NCBI RefSeq assembly: GCF_004010325.2
Contig: NZ_SADR02000025.1
Coordinates: 39,608 to 103,607 of the forward strand
Length of the DNA stretch: 64,000 nucleotides
Direction: 5' to 3'
Origin: Mesorhizobium sp. M00.F.Ca.ET.216.01.1.1
GTDB lineage: Bacteria > Pseudomonadota > Alphaproteobacteria > Rhizobiales > Rhizobiaceae
The translations under genes and the position numbers were made by a program. The notes beneath the pieces are model-generated. The model saw only the letters and a list, made by a program, of their open reading frames with translations, was not told where the DNA came from and did no database searches. This document shows positions 33,508-42,510 of this stretch, piece after piece. Position 1 is the first letter of the stretch; every line of letters starts with the position of its first letter.

Positions 33508-34611
33508 TCAAGTGTTGAACTTGAACAGCATGATGTCGCCGTCCTGGACGACATACTCCTTGCCTTCGTCACGCGCCTTGCCGGCTTCCTTGGCCGCCAC
33601 TTCGCCGCCCAGCGTTATGAAGTCGTTGTAGGCGATGGTCTGGGCGCGGATGAAGCCGCGCTCGAAGTCGGTGTGGATGACGCCCGCCGCCTGCGGCGCC
33701 CTGGCGCCCTTGTGTACGGTCCAGGCACGCGTCTCTTTCGGCCCGACGGTGAAATAGGTGATGAGCTGCAAAAGCTCGTAGCCGGCGCGGATCACCTTGT
33801 TCAGACCTGGCTCCTCGAGGCCGAGCGTCGCCAGGAATTCCATTTCCTCGTCGTCCGAAAGTTGGGCCACCTCGGCTTCGATCGCGGCCGAGATGACGAC
33901 GGCGCGGGCGCCTTGCGCGGCGGCCATCTGTTCGACCGCCTTGGTGTGGGCGTTGCCGGTGGCGGCGTCCGCTTCGGCGACGTTGCAGACATAAAGCACA
34001 GGATGCGACGTCAACAGGTTCAGCCCCTGCAGGATGCGCAGATCCTCGGGCGCAATGCCATTGAGCAGGATGCGCGTCGGTTTGCCGGCCTGCAGAAGCT
34101 CAAGTGCTGCTTCCATCATCGGCAGCACGGTCATGGCCTCCTTGTCCTTGCCAGAGGCGCGCTTGCGGAACTGCACGATGCGGCGCTCGAGGCTGTCGAG
34201 GTCGGCGAGCATCAGCTCGGTCTCGACGGTCTCGGCGTCGGCGACGGGATCGATGCGGCCCTCGACATGGGTGATGTCGTCATCCTCGAAACAGCGCAGC
34301 ACATGGACGATGGCGTCGACCTCGCGGATATTGGCGAGGAACTGGTTACCTAGCCCTTCGCCTTTCGAGGCGCCACGCACCAGGCCGGCGATGTCGACAA
34401 AGGAGATGCGGGTCGGGATGATCTCCTTCGACTTGCCGATCGCGGCGATCTTCTGCAAGCGCTGGTCCGGTACCGCCACCTCACCGGTGTTTGGTTCGAT
34501 GGTGCAGAACGGGTAATTGGCGGCCTGTGCCGCCGCCGTCCTTGTCAACGCATTGAAGAGCGTCGACTTGCCGACGTTGGGCAAGCCAACGATGCCGCAT
34601 TTGAAACCCAT
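33508..34611 (-). CDS. ychF: YchF/Obg-family GTPase (ribosome-binding ATPase)
   Basis: A 367-residue P-loop protein. G1 is GLPNVGKST, G3 is DIAGLV, and the nucleotide-specificity loop NVAE replaces the NKxD of true GTPases, as in YchF, which prefers ATP. A coiled coil (about 125-205) and a C-terminal TGS domain follow. It binds ribosomes and is linked to stress responses. It sits near pth and rplY, a common grouping in alphaproteobacteria. Confidence 0.93.
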   Translation of the reverse strand: MGFKCGIVGLPNVGKSTLFNALTRTAAAQAANYPFCTIEPNTGEVAVPDQRLQKIAAIGKSKEIIPTRISFVDIAGLVRGASKGEGLGNQFLANIREVDAIVHVLRCFEDDDITHVEGRIDPVADAETVETELMLADLDSLERRIVQFRKRASGKDKEAMTVLPMMEAALELLQAGKPTRILLNGIAPEDLRILQGLNLLTSHPVLYVCNVAEADAATGNAHTKAVEQMAAAQGARAVVISAAIEAEVAQLSDDEEMEFLATLGLEEPGLNKVIRAGYELLQLITYFTVGPKETRAWTVHKGARAPQAAGVIHTDFERGFIRAQTIAYNDFITLGGEVAAKEAGKARDEGKEYVVQDGDIMLFKFNT

Positions 34612-34707
34612 TTTTGTCCGGTCCTATCGGGTAATCGAAAATTTGATGAGGGCTATGGGCGAAAGGGGTGACGAACGTCAAGCCCTCCTGCCCGATCGTG
34701 TCGAGGC

Positions 34708-35448
34708 TCAGTCCTTGCCGCCAAACAGCTTCTTCAGCATAGCGGCCATCGGGCCGGTTTCAGGCAACGTGACCGCCGGCTTCTGCGGCCGCGCCTGACG
34801 GACATGACTTTGGGCTTTTGGGCTCTGCGCCTTTGGCGCCTTGGGTGGCGGGCGATCGTCGTCGCCGGTCGGCGTGAGCTTGTCGCGCAGGGCCAGCGTC
34901 ACGCGGTTCATGAACGAGCTGTCGTCGCCCTTGGCCAGCAATTCGGCGCCGTCGGCAATGGCGTCGAGCAGCACGGTCAGCCAGTCTTGGTCGGCCTTGG
35001 CGAAGTCGCCAAGCACATGGCCATGCACCATTTCCTTGACGCCGGGATGGCCGACGCCGATGCGCACGCGGCGAAAATCCTTGCCGACATGTTGGTCGAG
35101 CGAGCGGATGCCGTTGTGGCCGCCCGAACCGCCGCCGACCTTGACCCGCAGCTTGCCGGCAGGGAGGTCGATCTCGTCATAGAAGACGGTAAGCGCCGAA
35201 GGGCTGAGCTTGTAGAAGCGCAACGCTTCGCCGACCGCCTGACCGGACAGGTTCATGAAGGTTTGTGGCTTGATCAGGATTACCTTCTCGCCGCCAAGCG
35301 TGCCCTCGGCGATCAGACCCTGGAATTTCTTCGACCAGGGCGAAAAGGAATGGCGGCGGGCGATCGCGTCCGCCGCCATGAAGCCGACATTGTGCCGGTT
35401 GTTGGCGTATTTCCCGCCCGGATTGCCGAGACCTGCAAACAGCAGCAT
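34708..35448 (-). CDS. pth: peptidyl-tRNA hydrolase
   Basis: A 246-residue enzyme that frees tRNA from stalled peptidyl-tRNA. GLGNPGGKYANNRHNVGF includes the catalytic His, and the FMNLSG and YDEIDLPAG motifs are intact. The C-terminal 60 residues form a basic Pro/Lys/Gln-rich tail seen in some alphaproteobacteria. ATG at 35448 has GGAGG five bases upstream. The gene lies 23 bases after rplY. Confidence 0.93.
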   Translation of the reverse strand: MLLFAGLGNPGGKYANNRHNVGFMAADAIARRHSFSPWSKKFQGLIAEGTLGGEKVILIKPQTFMNLSGQAVGEALRFYKLSPSALTVFYDEIDLPAGKLRVKVGGGSGGHNGIRSLDQHVGKDFRRVRIGVGHPGVKEMVHGHVLGDFAKADQDWLTVLLDAIADGAELLAKGDDSSFMNRVTLALRDKLTPTGDDDRPPPKAPKAQSPKAQSHVRQARPQKPAVTLPETGPMAAMLKKLFGGKD

Positions 35449-35471
35449 CGTCACCTCCGGGCGGGAAGGGA

Positions 35472-36116
35472 TTACTTCTCTTCGTCGGCTGGAGCCTCTT
35501 CAGCTTCCGCCGCTTCGACCGCCTCTTCCGCCGCCTCCGGCTTCATCGCCGCGGAGCCGGCAATGGTCGCGATGGTGAAGTCGCGGTCGGAGATCACCGG
35601 CTTGACGCCGGCCGGCAGCTTGACTGCCGAGATGTGGATCGAATCGCCGATCTCGGTGCCGGTGAGATCGACGGTGATGAAATCCGGGATCGCATTGGCC
35701 GGGCAGTGGAACTCGACTTCGTGGCGCACGATGTTGAGCACGCCGCCGCGCTTGATGCCGGGCGACTTGTCCTCATTGATGAAGTGCACCGGCACGTCGA
35801 CATTGACTTCGGTGTCCTTGCCGACGCGCAGGAAGTCGACATGGACCGGGAAATCCTTGACCGGGTCGAGTTGGAAGTCCTTGGGCAGGACCTGGATCTT
35901 CTTGCCGTCGACGTCGATCGTGGCGATCGTGGTCAGGAACCCGCCGCCATGGATCTTGTAGAAGATGTCCTTATAGGTCAGCGCAATCGCCAGGGGAGGC
36001 TGCTTGTCGCCGTAAATTACTGCAGGCACTTTACCGTTGCGGCGAACTGCACGGGCGGACCCCTTACCGACCTGTTCGCGCGCTTCGGCCTTGAGCTCGT
36101 AAGTATCTTGGCTCAT
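35472..36116 (-). CDS. rplY: 50S ribosomal protein L25 / general stress protein Ctc
   Basis: A 214-residue long-form L25 with the 5S rRNA-binding N-terminal domain (residues 1-95), the TL5/Ctc C-terminal domain, and an acidic Ala/Glu-rich tail. ATG at 36116 has AAAGGAA upstream. It precedes pth in an apparent operon. Confidence 0.93.
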   Translation of the reverse strand: MSQDTYELKAEAREQVGKGSARAVRRNGKVPAVIYGDKQPPLAIALTYKDIFYKIHGGGFLTTIATIDVDGKKIQVLPKDFQLDPVKDFPVHVDFLRVGKDTEVNVDVPVHFINEDKSPGIKRGGVLNIVRHEVEFHCPANAIPDFITVDLTGTEIGDSIHISAVKLPAGVKPVISDRDFTIATIAGSAAMKPEAAEEAVEAAEAEEAPADEEK

Positions 36117-36197
36117 GGCATTTCCTTTCGCGTTGTTCTGGAGCGCTCGCGGCCGGCAATGTGCTTGCCGCAAACGTCGAAAGCCGTCACGGCTGTG

Positions 36198-36234
36198 CAT
36201 GATCTGGTCCAAAAACGACTTTTGGGATCATGCA
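36198..36234. repeat. palindromic rhizobial repeat element
   Basis: GCATGATC and GATCATGC flank an inner CCAAAA/TTTTGG pairing. Same family style as the elements at 18.7, 29.4, 45.7 and 47.4 kb. It lies upstream of rplY. Confidence 0.6.
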
Positions 36235-36660
36235 GGCCCGGCGGCCTTCCGCCGCGTTGCCTCCAAGGGTGTCTACGCGGGTGGCGGCTCTATAGCGGAA
36301 GGCGGCGGGTGGCGCAAGCCAAAGGCGGGCAGCGTCCGCAAGGCCTACAAGGGGCCGGCCCGACGGCCCAAGGTTTTTTGGATCGTCGCCTGAGCCTGGC
36401 GGAGTAGCGTCCTCTCCGCGCGTGTTCGTATCACCATGCAATATTTTGGCCGATCGGGAATCTCTCGAAGGCGCTTGAGGACAGATGATCGCCATGCGCG
36501 GCGACATCCTGCCCGCGCAAAAATCCGCAACCGTCCTGATATATCGGCTGTCGATTTCGGTTCGATGACCTCCCGCACAGCGGGCACGCCCTCTTATTGA
36601 CCTCCGCAGGCGCTGAAACCTCGATCGTGCGGCGCGTTGATCTTATCTCCCCGGACCATG
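36235..36660. other. intergenic region
   Basis: About 425 bases with no convincing gene on either strand. Frames present have no family-like sequence and no ribosome site. It ends at a promoter/operator for the next operon. Confidence 0.4.
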
Positions 36661-36711
36661 TTGACATCAAAATACGTGATATGCCATAAGATGACATGTC
36701 ATCTTATGGAG
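36661..36711 (+). promoter_or_regulatory. promoter with 26-bp perfect palindromic operator
   Basis: TTGACA (36661-36666) is a consensus -35 box. A 26-bp perfect palindrome (36684-36709, half-site CCATAAGATGACA) covers the expected -10 region and ends next to the ribosome site GGAG. The adjacent operon encodes a MarR regulator, so autorepression is likely. Confidence 0.8.
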
Positions 36712-36718
36712 AATGATA

Positions 36719-37561
36719 ATGAGAGTACATGCCATCCGGACCGGATCGGTCCGCATCAAGACGGCCCAGGTTGAGGGACGCGGCCATGGGCTTGCCAGCA
36801 TCTTTGCCGACAGGGACTGGTCCGACTGGTTGCCGACCTTTGCCTGGGCCATCGAGCACGAAGAGGGGGTCATCGTTGTCGATACTGGGCAGGCGGGACA
36901 TCTGCTGAACGGGCACGGGCACTCGCTGCATCCATTTTTTCGCTGGGAGGTATACTTCCGTGTCGAGCCGGAAGAGGAGATCGGACCGCAGTTGCGCAGC
37001 CTGGGTATCGGGCCGCGCGACGTCAAACGGGTGGTGCTCACGCATCTGCACATGGATCACGACGCGGGCCTCGTGCACTTTCCACATAGCGAGATACTCG
37101 CCGCCCCCGGCGAGATCGACGCGGCGTCGGGACTCATGGGAATGATTCGCGGTTACCTGCCGCAGCGTTGGCCTAACTGGTTCAACCCCGTACGGCTCGA
37201 GCTCGACGATGGACCGTTCGGCCCATTTACGGCGAGCAAGCGCTTGACCAGAATGGGAGACGTCGTAGCGATCGCTACCCCTGGTCACACTGCCGATCAT
37301 CTTTCGGTGCTGGTGGAGGATGGCGACGCGACGCTCTTTCTCGCAGGCGACACTTCTTACAATGAAGCACTGATGCTTGCCGGCAAGGTGGACGGCGTGG
37401 GGCCTAACGCCAAGGTTTCCGCCGCGACCCTGAGCGCCATCCGGCACCTCGCCGAGAAGCGGCCGACGATCTATTTGCCAACCCATGATCCGGAGAGTGC
37501 TGTGCGACTCGCTGCGCGTCAGCTGGCGACCGCGCCGCTCGAACTGGGAGGGGCGGCATGA
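36719..37561 (+). CDS. metallo-beta-lactamase-fold hydrolase (AHL-lactonase-like)
   Basis: A 280-residue binuclear-metal hydrolase. It has the HxHxDH motif as THLHMDHDAG, a further His in ATPGHTADH, Asp in AGDTSY and a C-terminal H in LPTHDPE. The layout resembles N-acyl homoserine lactonases and related lactonases, but other esters are possible. ATG at 36719 has GGAG seven bases upstream. The stop overlaps the MarR start (ATGA). It is the first gene of an operon with MarR and SRPBCC genes. Confidence 0.78.
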   Translation: MRVHAIRTGSVRIKTAQVEGRGHGLASIFADRDWSDWLPTFAWAIEHEEGVIVVDTGQAGHLLNGHGHSLHPFFRWEVYFRVEPEEEIGPQLRSLGIGPRDVKRVVLTHLHMDHDAGLVHFPHSEILAAPGEIDAASGLMGMIRGYLPQRWPNWFNPVRLELDDGPFGPFTASKRLTRMGDVVAIATPGHTADHLSVLVEDGDATLFLAGDTSYNEALMLAGKVDGVGPNAKVSAATLSAIRHLAEKRPTIYLPTHDPESAVRLAARQLATAPLELGGAA

Positions 37562-38031
37562 AACCGGAAGAGGAGCTGCGATTCCTAATCCTTGGTGCCC
37601 AGCGTGAAGGCAATAGGCTCCTTACCGACTTGCTCATCCCGCTTGGCATTACATCTTCCCAGGCTGAAGTCATCAGCTGCCTGAAGGCCGGCGGACCAAT
37701 GTCGCTCAACGCTCTCGGCAAGCTGCTAGTTTGTGAGACCGGCAGTCCCAGCCGGCTGGTAGGTACGATGGTCGAGCGAGGGCTCGTCGCAAGGCGAGAA
37801 AATGCGGACGATCGTCGGCAGGTGGAGCTAGAGCTGACAAAGGAGGGCCTCCGGCTCGCCGTCGAAATCCGGCAGGTCGAAGCTCGGCTTTATGGATGGT
37901 TGGGCCAGCGGCTCACTCCGCAGGAGATCACGACCGCCGTCTGTCTGCTGCGAGCTCTGATCGTCGGAACAGCTGCCGGCAAGGCAATCGCCCAGCGCAA
38001 TGGGCAACTATCTCATCTCCCCAAAGAGTGA
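37558..38031 (+). CDS. MarR-family transcriptional regulator
   Basis: A 157-residue winged-helix regulator. The DNA-binding helices (about residues 48-90) include GKLLVCETGSPSRLVGTMVERGLV, and the wing RRENADDRRQVELELTKEG is typical of MarR. It probably binds the perfect palindrome upstream of the operon and is released by a small molecule, perhaps the hydrolase substrate. Coupled to the hydrolase gene by overlap. Confidence 0.85.
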   Translation: MKPEEELRFLILGAQREGNRLLTDLLIPLGITSSQAEVISCLKAGGPMSLNALGKLLVCETGSPSRLVGTMVERGLVARRENADDRRQVELELTKEGLRLAVEIRQVEARLYGWLGQRLTPQEITTAVCLLRALIVGTAAGKAIAQRNGQLSHLPKE

Positions 38032-38039
38032 AGTCGCAA

Positions 38040-38489
38040 ATGTTCGAAATATCAATCCAGATCGATAGGCCTGCCCAGACCGTCTTCCGCTACATCGAGG
38101 ATATCGAGTCGGCTCCGGCTTGGTACTCGGCGGTACAGTCGGTGACGAAGCTCACGGCCGGCCCAGCCGGTCGCGGCACCCGCTACGCTTTCAGCCGCGA
38201 ACTTGGCGGGCAGGTTCTCGAAAATATCGTGCAGGTCACGGAGTTCGAAGTCGATGCACTGCTGACTTTATTGAGCCTAAACGGACCGACACCATTCAAC
38301 TATCGCTTTAGGCTGGTGCCGAAGGGCAACAAAACGCATCTCCACCTCGAGGGTTCGATCACCGGCAGAGGGCTCCCTGGGGCGATGGTACTTCTCGCGC
38401 CGCTTGCGTCCACCTTCTTCGAACGCGGCATGCGAGCAAATCTGCTGAACCTGAAGCGAATTGTGGAGACCGCTCGTCCAGCAGGGTGA
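38040..38489 (+). CDS. SRPBCC-family protein
   Basis: A 149-residue protein of the START/Bet v1-like SRPBCC fold: EISIQIDRPAQTVFRYIEDIESAPAWY at the start and a long C-terminal helix. Such proteins bind hydrophobic ligands, and some act in polyketide or aromatic metabolism. It begins eight bases after the MarR stop. Together with the hydrolase it suggests handling of a hydrophobic ester or lactone. Confidence 0.8.
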   Translation: MFEISIQIDRPAQTVFRYIEDIESAPAWYSAVQSVTKLTAGPAGRGTRYAFSRELGGQVLENIVQVTEFEVDALLTLLSLNGPTPFNYRFRLVPKGNKTHLHLEGSITGRGLPGAMVLLAPLASTFFERGMRANLLNLKRIVETARPAG

Positions 38490-38515
38490 TCTTGGGATTC
38501 TGTTGAACGCAAGTC

Positions 38516-39766
38516 TCACCTGACCGTTGTCGCCGGTTCGAGCTTTCTCGCTTCCTTCATGTTCGGCAGGAACACCGTCAGCAGCCCGAGCAGCGGCAGG
38601 TAGGCGCAGACCTGATAGACGAAGTCGATGCCTTTCATGTCGGCGACGACGCCGAGCACGGCAGCGGCGATGCCGCCCATGCCGAAGGCAAAGCCGAAGA
38701 AGATGCCGGCGATCATGCCGACCCGGCCCGGCACCAGTTCCTGCGCGAAGACGACGATGTTCGAGAAGGCCGAGGACAGGATCAGGCCGATCAGCACCGT
38801 CAAGGCCATCGTCCATTCGAAGTTGGCGTAGGGCAGGGCCAGCGTGAATGGCAGCACGCCAACGATCGAGAACCAGATCATTGCCTTCTGCCCATAGCGG
38901 TCGCCGAACGGGCCGCCGAGCAGGATGCCCAGGGCCGAGGCGCCGAGGAATAGGAACAGCATGACCTGCGACATCTGCACCGAAACGCCGAATTTGTGGA
39001 TAGCGTAGAAGGTGTAGTAGCTGGAGATGTTGGCGATGTAGGCGTTCTTGGTCAGCACCAGCAGCGTCAGCACCGCCAGCGCTGCCATCACCTTGCGGCG
39101 TGGGAAGGGCGAGACGAAGCTTGCCGTCTTGCGGCTGGCAAGCGAGGCGCGCAGGCGGCTGTATCAGCCGCCGACCTGCCACAGCATGATGATGCCGAGC
39201 AGCGATCCGCCGGCAAACCAGGCTATGCTGGTCTGGCCGAGCGGCACGACGATGAAGGCGGCCAGCAGCGGTCCAACCGCCTGGCCGAAATTGCCGCCGA
39301 CCTGGAACAGCGACTGGGCAAGGCCAAACCGGCCGCCGGAGGCGAAGCGGGCGATGCGCGAGGATTCCGGGTGGAAGATCGCCGAGCCGATGCCGATCAG
39401 CGACGCGCCGATCAAAAGCAGCGAGTAGTGTCCGGCATAGGCGAGCACGACAAGGCCGATCAATGAGGATGCCATGCCGTAAGGCAGCGAGTAGGGCATC
39501 GGTCGCTTGTCGGTAACCATGCCGATCACCGGCTGCAGCAGCGATGCCGTCACCTGGAAGGTGAAGGTCAGAAGGCCGATCTGCCAGAAATCGAGGCCGT
39601 AATTGTCTTTCAGCAGCGGATAGATGGCCGACAGCAGCGACTGCATGATGTCGTTGACGCAATGGCAGAAGCTCACCGCAAGGATGACAGTGAAGGCCGT
39701 CGCCTGCGCCGAGCTGTGGCTGGCCGTCGCGGGCGCGGCGACGGTGGTGGCAGTCGTATCAGTCAA
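38516..39766 (-). pseudogene. MFS transporter, fosmidomycin-resistance (Fsr) type, broken by an in-frame TGA
   Basis: Both halves read in the same frame and together would encode about 416 residues with twelve membrane helices. The N-terminal half (FCHCVNDIMQSLL, LKDNYGL) and the C-terminal half (YYTFYAIHKFGVS, LLGGPFGDRYG) match the Fsr family. They are separated by one TGA at 39164-39166, probably from TGG. Start is a TTG at 39766 with GGAG six bases upstream. The stop lies inside a perfect 8-bp inverted repeat. It could be a real nonsense mutation or a sequencing error. Divergent from an AraC regulator. Confidence 0.82.
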
Positions 39767-39878
39767 GGCATGCTCCGTGGTTGTTTTGGCGGCGCTTCGG
39801 CAGCGGAGCCTTATAGACCGGTTGTCAGGCGACTTCTTTCGTGGTTTGGTCCAATAGTTTCGCAAGTGGGCCAGACCA

Positions 39879-40736
39879 ATGCCGCATGGCAGGGAAATCT
39901 TCAAAGTGGACGACGCCGATCTCGGGCAGTTGCATGCGCGTCGCTGGCAGTGGCTGGAGCAGGCCATCGGGCCGGCGGTGGCGTTGCCCACCGAATATCC
40001 GGATGGCTACCACGTGCCGCAGCACCGTCACAGCCGCAGCCAGTTGCTGCATGCGCTGGTCGGCGTCGTGCTGGTGACGACGCGGCACGGACGCTGGATG
40101 GTGCCTCCCGATCATGCGATGTGGATCCGGGCGGGCATCGAGCATTCCGTCGAGATGCTGGGCGATGTCAGCATGCGGTCCGTCTACGTGATGCCGGGCG
40201 CCATTGCCGGGCTACCGGACGGATTGCGTGTCGTCGGCATCACCGACCTGATGCACAGCCTGATCGTGGAATCGGAAAAGCTGCCGCAGGGCGCTGAGCT
40301 GGAGGGGCGCGGCGGGCTGATCATGAACCTCTTGCTGCATGAAATCCCGAACCTGCCGGAACGGCCGCTCGGGCTGCCTTTTCCTTCAGACCGCAGGCTG
40401 GCGGCGCTGTGCCGGCGCTTCGTGGCAGCACCCTCGCCGCATGCGACGATCGACGAATGGGCTGGTATCGTCGGCATGAGCCGCCGTTCCTTCACCCGAG
40501 CCTTTCATCGCCAGACCGGATTGTCGCTGTCGACGTGGCGCCAGCAGGCCTGTCTGTTCGCTGCCCTTCCGCGCTTGGCTGACGGCGAGCCGATAACAAG
40601 GGTGGCGCTCGATCTCGGCTATGACAGCGTGCCGGCCTTCATCACCATGTTCAAGCGCATGCTGGGAGCGTCGCCGCGCGGCTATATGCGCGGCGCGCGC
40701 GATGTCGGCGAAGGCATGCGGCGAATAAGCGCTTGA
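39879..40736 (+). CDS. AraC-family transcriptional regulator
   Basis: A 285-residue regulator. A cupin-like sensor domain (about 40-160, with PQHRHSRSQLLHA) is followed by two helix-turn-helix motifs at the C-terminus (WAGIVGMSRRSFTRAFHRQTG and VALDLGYDSVPAFITMFKRMLG). It is divergent from the MFS gene, an arrangement like the NimR/NimT pair, and probably controls it. If the MFS gene is truly dead, its regulator may be left without its main target. Confidence 0.88.
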   Translation: MPHGREIFKVDDADLGQLHARRWQWLEQAIGPAVALPTEYPDGYHVPQHRHSRSQLLHALVGVVLVTTRHGRWMVPPDHAMWIRAGIEHSVEMLGDVSMRSVYVMPGAIAGLPDGLRVVGITDLMHSLIVESEKLPQGAELEGRGGLIMNLLLHEIPNLPERPLGLPFPSDRRLAALCRRFVAAPSPHATIDEWAGIVGMSRRSFTRAFHRQTGLSLSTWRQQACLFAALPRLADGEPITRVALDLGYDSVPAFITMFKRMLGASPRGYMRGARDVGEGMRRISA

Positions 40737-40789
40737 ATGCGCCCCCGAACGAAGACCAGCGCAGCGCAAACCAAGTTTCCGCCTATCCG

Positions 40790-41725
40790 CTAGTCGAACA
40801 GGCTCGACACCGATTCCTCGGTCGCGGTGCGCGAGATCGCCTCGCCCATCAGGTCGGCGATGGAGATGACGCGGATGTTGGGGGCGTCGAGCACCGCCTG
40901 GGCCGGCTGGATGGAATCGGTGATGACCAGTTCCTGCAGCTTCGAGGCGCTGATGCGGGCAACGGCGCCGCCGGACAGCACGCCGTGGGTGATATAGGCA
41001 GTGACGCTGGTGGCGCCGCCGGCAAGCAGCGCATCGGCGGCGTTGCAGAGCGTGCCGCCCGAATCGACGATATCGTCGATCAATAGACAATCTTTGCCGT
41101 CAACTGCGCCGATGATGTTCATGACCTCGGATTCACCCGGGCGCTCGCGGCGCTTGTCGACGATGGCGAGTTGCGCATCGAAGCGCTTGGCCAGCGCACG
41201 AGCCCGTACCACGCCGCCGATATCGGGCGACACGACCACGACATTGGCGAGCTGCTTGTACTTCGCCTTGACGTCGCGGGCCATGACCGGCACCGAGAAC
41301 AAATTATCGGTCGGGATGTCGAAGAAGCCCTGGATCTGGCCTGCATGGAGATCCAGCGTCAGTACGCGGTCGACTCCCGCACGCGTGATCATATTGGCGA
41401 CCAGCTTGGCCGAGATCGGCGTGCGGCCGGAGGCACGGCGGTCTTGCCTGGCATAGCCGAAATAGGGAATTACCGCTGTGATGCGCTTGGCCGAAGAGCG
41501 CATGAACGCATCGATCATGATGAGTAGCTCCATCAGGTGATCGTTGGTCGGGAACGACGTCGACTGCAGGATGAAGACATCCTCGCCGCGCACGTTCTCC
41601 TGGATCTCGACGAAAATCTCCTGATCGGCGAAGCGCCTGACGCTGGCCTTGCCCAGCGGGATGTTGAGGTAGCGGGCGACCGCTTCGGCCAGCACCCTGT
41701 TGGAATTGCCCGCGAAGAGTTTCAT
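40790..41725 (-). CDS. prs: ribose-phosphate pyrophosphokinase
   Basis: A 311-residue PRPP synthase. It has the flexible loop and catalytic segment YFGYARQDRRASGRTPISAK, the metal-binding DLHAGQIQGFF segment and the PRPP loop LLIDDIVDSGGT. It supplies PRPP for purines, pyrimidines, histidine and tryptophan. Single gene; length is typical. Confidence 0.96.
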   Translation of the reverse strand: MKLFAGNSNRVLAEAVARYLNIPLGKASVRRFADQEIFVEIQENVRGEDVFILQSTSFPTNDHLMELLIMIDAFMRSSAKRITAVIPYFGYARQDRRASGRTPISAKLVANMITRAGVDRVLTLDLHAGQIQGFFDIPTDNLFSVPVMARDVKAKYKQLANVVVVSPDIGGVVRARALAKRFDAQLAIVDKRRERPGESEVMNIIGAVDGKDCLLIDDIVDSGGTLCNAADALLAGGATSVTAYITHGVLSGGAVARISASKLQELVITDSIQPAQAVLDAPNIRVISIADLMGEAISRTATEESVSSLFD

Positions 41726-41850
41726 GCACCGTCCCTGGTGGAGGATTTCTTCGGGCTTTTAGCGGCCCGTGCCGGTATTGCAAGCCTCGTGACCGGGAAT
41801 CCGCCGGCTAATGTCAAGAAACGCTCACGCCATCGCAAGTCGGCAACATT

Positions 41851-42456
41851 TCAGCCGGCCTGCCCGCCAAGCCATGCAGCGAACTGATCGACCGTCTGGT
41901 CGGCGATTGCCTGCATGGTCGCCGGTGAGACCGCCGTCCAGCCTTCGCCGCCATTGACCGATGGCGCCTTCTGTTGGCCGTTGATACGATGCAGCCGGTT
42001 GCCCGCCGGGTCATAGACATCCCAGACATAGATGACGGTGGTGTCCTTGCCTTCCGAGATCGCCGAAAAATAGCCTTTCAGCACATGTGTGGCGGTCTTG
42101 TCGGCGCTGCCCGCCAAGGTGATGCCGCGTTGCTTCGCCCGCGTCTGAAGCTCTGCGGTCAATGGCGTCGCGGCTTCAACCGAGGCGCCGACGATCGGCG
42201 CTACCTGCAGCCGCGTTCTGGCAAGCACGGCGGCGTTCTGGGCCGGCGTGGCGGGTGCCGATGCAGGCGGGGCAGCAGGCGACGATGGCGCCGGGGCGGC
42301 GACAGTCGCAGTGCCCTGCGTGGCCGGCAGCGGCTGTGTCGACGTCGTCGTCGGCGGGGCGATGGCCGAAGGTTCGAGGACGTCCTTCGCATTGGTGCAA
42401 GCGGTCAACGCCAGCGCAGCGAGCAATGACACGGTCGTCATGTGCGATCGTCTCAT
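41851..42456 (-). CDS. predicted lipoprotein, function unknown
   Basis: A 201-residue protein. The signal peptide ends in a lipobox LTAC, so Cys20 is probably lipidated. A low-complexity Ala/Pro/Ser/Thr spacer (about 25-75) follows, then a compact domain of about 120 residues with WDVYDPAGNRLHRING. It may be part of an outer-membrane-linked assembly. It is the last gene after lgt, a methyltransferase, pgeF and an M24 gene on the same strand, 54 bases downstream. Confidence 0.7.
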   Translation of the reverse strand: MRRSHMTTVSLLAALALTACTNAKDVLEPSAIAPPTTTSTQPLPATQGTATVAAPAPSSPAAPPASAPATPAQNAAVLARTRLQVAPIVGASVEAATPLTAELQTRAKQRGITLAGSADKTATHVLKGYFSAISEGKDTTVIYVWDVYDPAGNRLHRINGQQKAPSVNGGEGWTAVSPATMQAIADQTVDQFAAWLGGQAG

Positions 42457-42510
42457 TTGCCTGAAATCTCCCTGGCGATGCACGCCTATCACACTGTTGC
42501 CCTTATGGAT

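Noticed and set aside
36235..36660. Small frames in the gap after rplY
   Set aside because: No ribosome sites, no family-like sequence, overlap a repeat.
36719..37561. Firm naming of the hydrolase as an AHL lactonase
   Set aside because: Motifs are shared with many metallo-hydrolases; substrate cannot be read from sequence.
38277..39662. 461-codon minus-strand frame through the MFS region
   Set aside because: It is in another frame; membrane helices and family motifs are found only in the interrupted frame.
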